38,214 nt of DNA, taken from assembly GCA_030427485.1 (NCBI GenBank), contig JAUICG010000044.1, forward strand, positions 1 to 38,214. Reading direction: 5' to 3'. Shown one piece after another: positions 33,278 through 38,214 of this stretch. The position numbers and the translations under genes are program-made. The notes beneath the pieces were generated by a model that saw only the letters and a list, made by a program, of their open reading frames with translations, searched no databases and was not told the DNA's origin. Within the stretch, counting starts at the first letter, position 1. The number at the start of each line of letters is the position of its first letter. The DNA comes from Gammaproteobacteria bacterium. GTDB lineage: Bacteria; Pseudomonadota; Gammaproteobacteria; Pseudomonadales; Halieaceae.

Positions 33278-33353
33278 GGGCCGTTAGCTCAGTTGGTAGA
33301 GCAGTTGGCTTTTAACCAATTGGTCGCTGGTTCGAATCCAGCACGGCCCACCA
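33278..33353 (+). tRNA. tRNA-Lys (anticodon UUU)
   Basis: A 76-base tRNA with acceptor GGGCCGT pairing with ACGGCCC, D arm TAGCTCAGTTGGTAGAGC, anticodon TTT at 33311-33313 flanked by T33310 and A33314, T arm GGTTCGAATCC, and encoded CCA (33351-33353). It differs from E. coli tRNA-Lys by only a few paired changes. It is followed by a strong terminator. Confidence 0.98.
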
Positions 33354-33363
33354 TCTAAACGAT

Positions 33364-33390
33364 AATGCCACCCTTGCGGTGGCATTTTTC
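33364..33390 (+). terminator. Terminator of tRNA-Lys
   Basis: A 9-bp stem AATGCCACC (33364-33372) and GGTGGCATT (33378-33386) with a 5-base loop, followed by TTT. It lies 10 bases after the tRNA. Confidence 0.9.
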
Positions 33391-33582
33391 GTTTAGCAGG
33401 CGGGTCCGTCTGGAGCGGACCACCGTTCGAAAAATAGCGGCAGCAATTTTGACTCGGAGTCGCACACGACACGCAGCGCAGCGCCGGCGCCTTTAATCCT
33501 TGACACTGCGATTGCGACCGCCACTGCTCTCGTGTACATTTGAAACGTTGCACGTTTTGTTGATCCCCTCGAGACTACTGCT

Positions 33583-34953
33583 GTGTCGCTGAGCCCCGAA
33601 GCACAACTGATGCGGCGGTTCCTGGTCTGGACGTCCATCGCATTATCATCGGCAGAGTTGCTCGTCTTCATTCTGTGGCTTTTGTACGGCACCCGCACGG
33701 CACTGGCGATGCTCGTGGTAATCCCTGTTGGCGGCCTGTTGAGCCTCAGCTACGCCTACCGTCTGGCCGGACAGAATCGCGTCGACGCCGCGGTGTTCGT
33801 GACTTCCGCACTCATCTGGACGGTGGCCCTGATCGCCGGAGCGGCGCGCGGTGGTGGACTGCTGTCGGTGGCGGCGCTGCTCGCACTGGCACCGGTGGTC
33901 ATGGGCGTCGCCTACTCTTCGCGGATCGCCATCCTGCGAATCATCCTGATCTCGGTGGCCGTCTGTGCGGCGGCGTCGGTGCTCAATACCTTCGACAACC
34001 TGATGCCGACACAGATCACCGAGGCCAGCATCCGCCGGGTGGAAGGGATCGTCGCAACGGTCTTCGTTGCTCTCTTCTCCTTTTCTCTCTGGCACACGGC
34101 GTCCAGGCTGCGCGAAAGCCTGGCGCAGATGCAGGAGTCGAACCGGGCACTTGCGGAATCGGAACGCAGCCTCGAGCGCAAGGTCGAGGAGCGGACGCGC
34201 CGGCTGCAGGACGAACTGCAGGTGGCTGCCCAGTACGTGCGCTCCCTGCTGCCGCCGCCAATCACGGACGATCGCGGCGTGTCGGTGCACTGGATATACG
34301 AGCCCTCGACCGCACTCGGCGGCGATGCTTTCACCTATCTCCGCCTCGATTCGGAGCACGATGCGCTGGCGCTGCTCGATGTCTGTGGTCACGGCGTGGG
34401 CGCCGCGTTGCACGGCGTGGCCGCCATCCAGGCCCTTCGTTCACAGCGCCTTCCGGGGATCGACCTGCGCGACCCCGCGCGCGTCGTCGCGGCGATGAAT
34501 GAGGCCTTTCCGATGGAGGAACACGGCGACCTGTTCTTCTCGCTCTGGTACGGCGTTCTCGACCGCTCGTCGCGGACGTTGCATTACGTGAGCGCCGGGC
34601 ATCCGCCAGCCCTGCTCATCGAGCAGGACGAATGGGGAACCCCGAGGGTGCAGGAGCTGAAGACGGACGGACCGTTGATCGGTATCCTGCCGGGCGTGTC
34701 TTATCAGAGCGCCAAAGTGCAGTTGGGCAGCGACTGCGAACTGATCGTCTTCTCCGACGGGGCTTACGAGCTGCCGCAACCCTCCGGTGGCATGTTGCCG
34801 TGGCCCGACTTTGTCGGCGCGGTGGCCAAAGGGCCGGCGGGCCATCCGCTGCGACCGAGTGAGATTCTCGATTTCGCGCGCCAGAAGATGGGGCGGCAGC
34901 GGCTCGACGACGACTTCTCTGTGGTCAATGTGAGCTTTCGCAGTGCCGCCTGA
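33583..34953 (+). CDS. Membrane PP2C-type serine phosphatase (SpoIIE/RsbU family)
   Basis: A 456-residue membrane phosphatase. The N-terminal half has six hydrophobic helices (about 13-36, 40-61, 67-88, 92-111, 115-136, 152-172). A coiled coil follows (175-215, ERSLERKVEERTRRLQDELQ). The SpoIIE phosphatase domain has metal-binding D248 in ALGGDAFTYL and D266 in LLDVCGHGVGAALHGV, then YVSAGHPPALL and FSDGAYE. Such enzymes dephosphorylate a STAS-domain antagonist. A suitable STAS gene lies 12 bases away, convergent. GTG start at 33583; an ATG at codon 10 is the alternative. The sensor part is purely membrane-embedded, so the input may be membrane state or a small ligand. Confidence 0.88.
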   Translation: MSLSPEAQLMRRFLVWTSIALSSAELLVFILWLLYGTRTALAMLVVIPVGGLLSLSYAYRLAGQNRVDAAVFVTSALIWTVALIAGAARGGGLLSVAALLALAPVVMGVAYSSRIAILRIILISVAVCAAASVLNTFDNLMPTQITEASIRRVEGIVATVFVALFSFSLWHTASRLRESLAQMQESNRALAESERSLERKVEERTRRLQDELQVAAQYVRSLLPPPITDDRGVSVHWIYEPSTALGGDAFTYLRLDSEHDALALLDVCGHGVGAALHGVAAIQALRSQRLPGIDLRDPARVVAAMNEAFPMEEHGDLFFSLWYGVLDRSSRTLHYVSAGHPPALLIEQDEWGTPRVQELKTDGPLIGILPGVSYQSAKVQLGSDCELIVFSDGAYELPQPSGGMLPWPDFVGAVAKGPAGHPLRPSEILDFARQKMGRQRLDDDFSVVNVSFRSAA

Positions 34954-34965
34954 CAGCGCCGGCAA

Positions 34966-35322
34966 TCAGCCTTGGCTTGCGAGCTTTCGCGCATCGGCCT
35001 CATCGTCTGCGATCAGGAGCAACTGGCTCAGGCCGGCGACGTCGAGAGCGGCCCGCACGGCTGCCTGGGGCTCAAGCAGCACCAGTTTCAGGCCTCGACT
35101 TCGAAGTGCCCGCGCGGCCGTGACGAACATGCGCATTCCCAGCGAGGCGAGGAAGGGGACACCCTGCAAGTCGACGATCACGGATTGACCTGAAGCCGAG
35201 GTCGCCGCTGCGAACGCCGACTCGATCTCTTCCGTGCCCTCCAGGTCGAGCCTGCCCGTCAGGCTCAGTAGCTTGATTCCGCCGCTCTCGTTCAGTTCCA
35301 AATTCATCCTTACAGTTCCCAT
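34966..35322 (-). CDS. STAS-domain anti-anti-sigma factor
   Basis: A 118-residue SpoIIAA/RsbV-like protein. The pattern GIKLLSLTGRLDLEGTEEIE, then DLQGVPFLASLGMRMFV, is the STAS core; S60 corresponds to the phosphorylated Ser. When unphosphorylated it should bind and remove the RsbW-like kinase. It is the third gene of a likely operon glsA, kinase, STAS (18 bases from the kinase stop) and converges with the phosphatase that could reset it. Start at 35322; an ATG at codon 6 is possible. Confidence 0.9.
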   Translation of the reverse strand: MGTVRMNLELNESGGIKLLSLTGRLDLEGTEEIESAFAAATSASGQSVIVDLQGVPFLASLGMRMFVTAARALRSRGLKLVLLEPQAAVRAALDVAGLSQLLLIADDEADARKLASQG

Positions 35323-35340
35323 ATAAGCCCGATCTAGAGT

Positions 35341-35766
35341 CTAGAGGGCGATTTCCAAGTCAAGGCGATTGAACCCGTCCTCCCGACGGTAGTCGAGGCG
35401 ATCGACGATGCCTCGAATGATCCCGATGCCCAGCCCGCCCGGCTCGAGATCGTCGAGCGAATCCGGCAGGGGAGCGGCCTCACGCGCGGTGGGATCGAAG
35501 GGTCGCCCCCGGTCCCGAACGACGGCGTGGATCGACCCCGCGCGACGCTCGATCGTGAGCCAGATGCTGTCCTCGTCGGCCGGCGGGCCGTCGAAGGCGT
35601 AGAAGACGACGTTGGTCACCGCCTCCTCGAGCGCGAGTGCCAGGGCGTTTGCGACGCGCGGTTCAAGCGACTGCGCCTCAGCGAAACCCTGGATGGCCGC
35701 AGAGAGCCGCCGCAGCTCCCGCTTCGACCGGGCGAGCTGCAGCTCCACTCTGGGGTCAGTTTTCAT
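35341..35766 (-). CDS. RsbW-type serine protein kinase / anti-sigma factor
   Basis: A 141-residue GHKL-fold kinase. The N box is ALALALEEAVTN (E48, N52), the G1 box is VVRDRGRPFDP (D85, G87), and the G2 loop is PGGLGIGII (109-117). It should phosphorylate the STAS protein and bind an output partner when the STAS protein is phosphorylated. Its ATG (35766) overlaps the glsA stop by four bases (ATGA), so it is translationally coupled to glutaminase; the frame is open upstream inside glsA but without homology. No sigma factor or other obvious output gene is in the window. Confidence 0.88.
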   Translation of the reverse strand: MKTDPRVELQLARSKRELRRLSAAIQGFAEAQSLEPRVANALALALEEAVTNVVFYAFDGPPADEDSIWLTIERRAGSIHAVVRDRGRPFDPTAREAAPLPDSLDDLEPGGLGIGIIRGIVDRLDYRREDGFNRLDLEIAL

Positions 35767-36806
35767 GCCTGCGGCGCGCCGAGCAGGGCGCTGACGTAGC
35801 TGGAGCCGAAGTTCGAGCACTCGAAGGCATGCAGGCCCAGTTCCTCGCCGAGATCCTTGAAGGCGGCCACGCCGCGCACGGAGTTTCCCTTGGCGTCGAG
35901 CCGGGGCGAGAAAGAGCCGACCGCGATTTGCCGGTTCACGACCCCGACGACGCCACCACCCACGCCGCTCTTGGCCGGTATGCCCACGTCGTAGGCCCAG
36001 TGTCCTGAGTAGTCGTACATGCCGCACGTGAACATCACCGCAAGCGTATTGCGCACGGCAGCCAGGTCGAAGACCTGTCTGCCAGTAATCGGGTTCTCAC
36101 CGATGTGCGCGAGCGTCGCTCCCATACAGGCGAGATCGCAAGCAGTCACCAGGATCGAGCACTGGCGGAAATAGGCGTCGAGTACGGCATCCACATCACC
36201 GTCAATTGCGCCCGCGTTGCGCAGGAGATGGGCGATCGCACGGTTGCGATGCCCGGTTTCGCTTTCCGAGCGGTAGACGGCCTGGTCCATCTCCAGACGC
36301 CGACCGGCAGCGGCCGACAGCCGTTCCAGAATGAGTTCGAAGGCTTTGCCCCCGGTGGCCTGGTGAATGATCGCCGTGGCGGTGATGGCGCCCGCGTTCA
36401 CCATAGGATTGAAGGGACGGTTTGTGTGTGGATCGAACACGATTGCGTTGAACGCGTCGCCACTCGGCTCGACCCCGACCCGTTCGAGCACCGCGTCGCG
36501 CCCGACGAGCTCCAGCGCGAGGCAGTAGACGAAGGCTTTGGATACTGACTGGATGGTGAAGGGTAGCTCGGCATCGGCCGTTGCTATGAGCCGTCCGTCT
36601 ACCGTGGCGATTGCGATGCCGAATGGATCGGGTGCGACTGCGGCCAGTTCCGGGATGTAGTCGGCGAGCGCCCCATTGCGATTCCCGAGATGCCGGGCGC
36701 GCGTGGCCTCGAGAATTTCACCGAGCGGGCCTCGGTCCGCGAGACACGGCGCGGGCCTGGGCGCCGTTGCTCGGTCATGTTCTTCTGCCGACAGCGTCAT
36801 CGTCAT
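35763..36806 (-). CDS. glsA: Glutaminase A
   Basis: A 347-residue serine-dependent glutaminase that hydrolyses glutamine to glutamate and ammonia. The catalytic S-x-x-K is S87-VSK90 in FTIQSVSKAFVY; other family motifs are PFNPMVNAGAI, ESETGHRNRAIAHLL, TCGMYDYSGHWAYDVGIPAKSGVGGG and FSPRLDAKGNSVRG. The start is set at 36806, where GAGG lies 7 bases upstream; the frame continues 22 codons to a GTG. It is about 40 residues longer than E. coli YbaS or YneH, mainly at the N-terminus. First gene of an operon with the kinase and STAS genes. In some bacteria glutaminases are fused to STAS domains, which supports a working link. Confidence 0.95.
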   Translation of the reverse strand: MTMTLSAEEHDRATAPRPAPCLADRGPLGEILEATRARHLGNRNGALADYIPELAAVAPDPFGIAIATVDGRLIATADAELPFTIQSVSKAFVYCLALELVGRDAVLERVGVEPSGDAFNAIVFDPHTNRPFNPMVNAGAITATAIIHQATGGKAFELILERLSAAAGRRLEMDQAVYRSESETGHRNRAIAHLLRNAGAIDGDVDAVLDAYFRQCSILVTACDLACMGATLAHIGENPITGRQVFDLAAVRNTLAVMFTCGMYDYSGHWAYDVGIPAKSGVGGGVVGVVNRQIAVGSFSPRLDAKGNSVRGVAAFKDLGEELGLHAFECSNFGSSYVSALLGAPQA

Positions 36807-37146
36807 CTGTACACCTCGTGGCCATCCGGTTTCGAATACACGGTTGCTCAGGCGAGCTCCGTCTGCCGGCACGACTATCGTGACGGACAGGGCATTCTCA
36901 GCGGGCGACCTGGCAGGCTAGCAAACGAGACGAGTCGCGAAGACCCCGTTCAGGGTGCGGGGTTCCCGCGTATTGTGACAGCAAGGTCATCCGAATATCA
37001 AGCGGGATGTGGGATTTCCGTCCAGCCTGACTTAGGTGTTGTGTTGACGACCCGGTAAATAGTTGCAGCGCCATCTCGACTCGACCGAGGATTCGCAACA
37101 GGCCACATGCCGAGCTGGCGGCAGAAGGCGCTCCGGTGACGACCGG
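36807..37146. other. Intergenic region upstream of glsA
   Basis: 340 bases between glsA and the convergently ending side of the dehydrogenase gene. It should hold the glsA promoter, but no clear -35/-10 pair, operator or terminator stands out on either strand. Confidence 0.4.
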
Positions 37147-38004
37147 TTACTTTGCGTCGTCGCGCGAACGATCGAAAGCATCGACGTAATCGAACGCGGC
37201 CGTTACCGTCTCCACGTAGCCCTCTGTGAATATCTGGCGCATCGAGCCATCGGTGACCACCAGTGCCCGGTTGTCACGCACGGCCTGGAGGCACAGTTCG
37301 GCGACTTCCTCCGCCGGACGGAAGTGCAGATCCGCGGCCTGGAAGAAGCCCTCTGGAATTTTCACGCCGCCCTCTTCAGGCCCGCCGAACTGCGCCGGGC
37401 GATAGCGCGCATTGTTGTCCTTCATCCCGCTCTCAACGCCGCCTGGGCACAACACCGTGCAGCCGACACCCGCTTCCAGCGCCTCGATGCGCAGGTTCAG
37501 CATCGTGCCGATAATGCCCATCTTCGCGCCGGAGTAGGGCGCGTGGTAAGGCACCCACGCGGGCAGCAACCCGGCCGCCGATGCGGTGGCGAACACGTGC
37601 CCGTCGCGAGCCTTCGCCATATCGGGATAGAACGCCATCAGGCAGTTCATGACGCCCATCAGGTTCACCTGCACGATCCAGTCGATGTCGTTCTCCGGCA
37701 TTTTGTCGAGGTATTCGAAACTGGTGGCGCCGGCGTTGGCGAACAGCAGGGACACCGGGCCGAGTGCACCGGTTACCGCGGCCTTCATTGTGTTGACGCT
37801 GGTCCGGTCGCAGACGTCGCAGTGTACCGCGAGCGCGATGCCGCCGGCAGCGTTGATCTCGTCGACGACGCGCTGTGCGTTGTCGAGGAGAATATCGGCT
37901 ACCGCAACTGATGCGCCCTGTTTCGCCAACGTCACCGCGAGACCGCGCCCGATGCCGCTGCCAGCGCCGGTTACCACGGCGATTCTGCCCGCTATTTCAG
38001 TCAT
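37147..38004 (-). CDS. Short-chain dehydrogenase/reductase
   Basis: A 285-residue classical SDR. The NAD(P)-binding motif is TGAGSGIG (12-19), NAG at 90-92, and the catalytic S142, Y157 and K161 (YSGAK). D37 after the second strand (VADI) favours NAD(H). Residues 195-215 form a longer substrate loop. The gene lies 26 bases after a CaiB-type CoA-transferase on the same strand, so it probably acts in acyl-CoA, steroid or similar lipid degradation. The true substrate is unknown. Confidence 0.92.
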   Translation of the reverse strand: MTEIAGRIAVVTGAGSGIGRGLAVTLAKQGASVAVADILLDNAQRVVDEINAAGGIALAVHCDVCDRTSVNTMKAAVTGALGPVSLLFANAGATSFEYLDKMPENDIDWIVQVNLMGVMNCLMAFYPDMAKARDGHVFATASAAGLLPAWVPYHAPYSGAKMGIIGTMLNLRIEALEAGVGCTVLCPGGVESGMKDNNARYRPAQFGGPEEGGVKIPEGFFQAADLHFRPAEEVAELCLQAVRDNRALVVTDGSMRQIFTEGYVETVTAAFDYVDAFDRSRDDAK

Positions 38005-38030
38005 CGCTCACCACTTCCATCAATGAATCG

Positions 38031-38214
38031 CTAACCCACGACCTGCTGTTCGCGCAGCGCGCGGATGGCCTCCTCGCTGTAGCCCAATTCGGCCAGGATT
38101 TCGTCGCTGTGCTGCCCGATAGTGCCGCTCGCGAAGCCGCAGCCGGAGGGTGTTTTGCTGAAGTGCACGGGGTTTTTCGGTTCCACTATCGCACCGGCCA
38201 GCGGGTGCTCGCTT
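38031..38214 (-). CDS. CaiB/BaiF-family CoA-transferase, C-terminal part
   Basis: An incomplete gene; its 5' part lies beyond the window. The visible 60 C-terminal residues contain FSKTPSG, then GQHSDEILAELGYSEEAIRALREQQVV before TAG, the characteristic end of class III CoA-transferases (formyl-CoA, carnitine or racemase types). It is the upstream gene of the short-chain dehydrogenase. The substrate cannot be told from this part. Confidence 0.85.
   Translation of the reverse strand, partial: SEHPLAGAIVEPKNPVHFSKTPSGCGFASGTIGQHSDEILAELGYSEEAIRALREQQVVG

Noticed and set aside
35767..36027. 87-codon upstream extension of the RsbW-type kinase
   Set aside because: It lies wholly inside glsA in another frame and is an Arg-rich shadow; the ATGA overlap gives a natural start.

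Overview
The window looks like the chromosome of a GC-rich marine-type gammaproteobacterium. The strongest evidence is the block aspS-ruvC-ruvA-ruvB-ybgC-tolQ-tolR-tolA-tolB-pal-cpoB-queE-queC followed by tRNA-Lys, an order typical of Pseudomonadales and Cellvibrionales relatives. A placement near Halieaceae or Cellvibrionales is inferred from general gene content only. The window opens inside a 5S rRNA gene, so an rRNA operon lies just upstream.

Layout. (1) 1-5.8 kb: 5S end and terminator, xthA, and convergent katG; then a periplasmic protein with a CxxCH heme motif and a small-molecule type methyltransferase. (2) 5.8-9.5 kb: a hipBA toxin-antitoxin pair whose regulatory region holds four phased operators around back-to-back promoters, one of which points into prfC (release factor 3). 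(3) 9.5-17 kb: glutathione peroxidase with a membrane fatty acid desaturase, a PuuA-like glutamine synthetase homologue, LuxR-type and AraC-type regulators, and proS. (4) 17-20 kb: an HU protein with a histone H1-like Lys/Ala tail, an FmdB-type zinc ribbon protein, and aspS, probably of the non-discriminating type. (5) 20.4-29.3 kb: Holliday junction resolution (ruvCAB), the complete Tol-Pal envelope system, and two queuosine precursor genes, densely packed with several overlapping stop/start codons.

(6) 29.3-33.4 kb: an accessory insertion between queC and tRNA-Lys(UUU). It holds a sulfotransferase with two nearly identical C-terminal beta-type repeats, a second unrelated sulfotransferase on the other strand, and a decaying tandem array. 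Each array unit carries the 3' end of a sulfotransferase gene, a short spacer and a tRNA-Lys; the first unit's tRNA is a pseudogene and the second is the intact tRNA-Lys. (7) 33.5-36.9 kb: a partner-switching module in which a membrane SpoIIE/RsbU-type phosphatase faces an operon of glutaminase, an RsbW-type kinase and a STAS antagonist. No sigma factor is seen beside it. (8) 37.1-38.2 kb: a short-chain dehydrogenase and the 3' end of a CaiB-type CoA-transferase.

The parts most worth a second look are the symmetric hipBA/prfC control region, the sulfotransferase/tRNA-Lys tandem units, and the glutaminase-linked partner-switching genes. All assignments come from reading the sequence; no database search was run.
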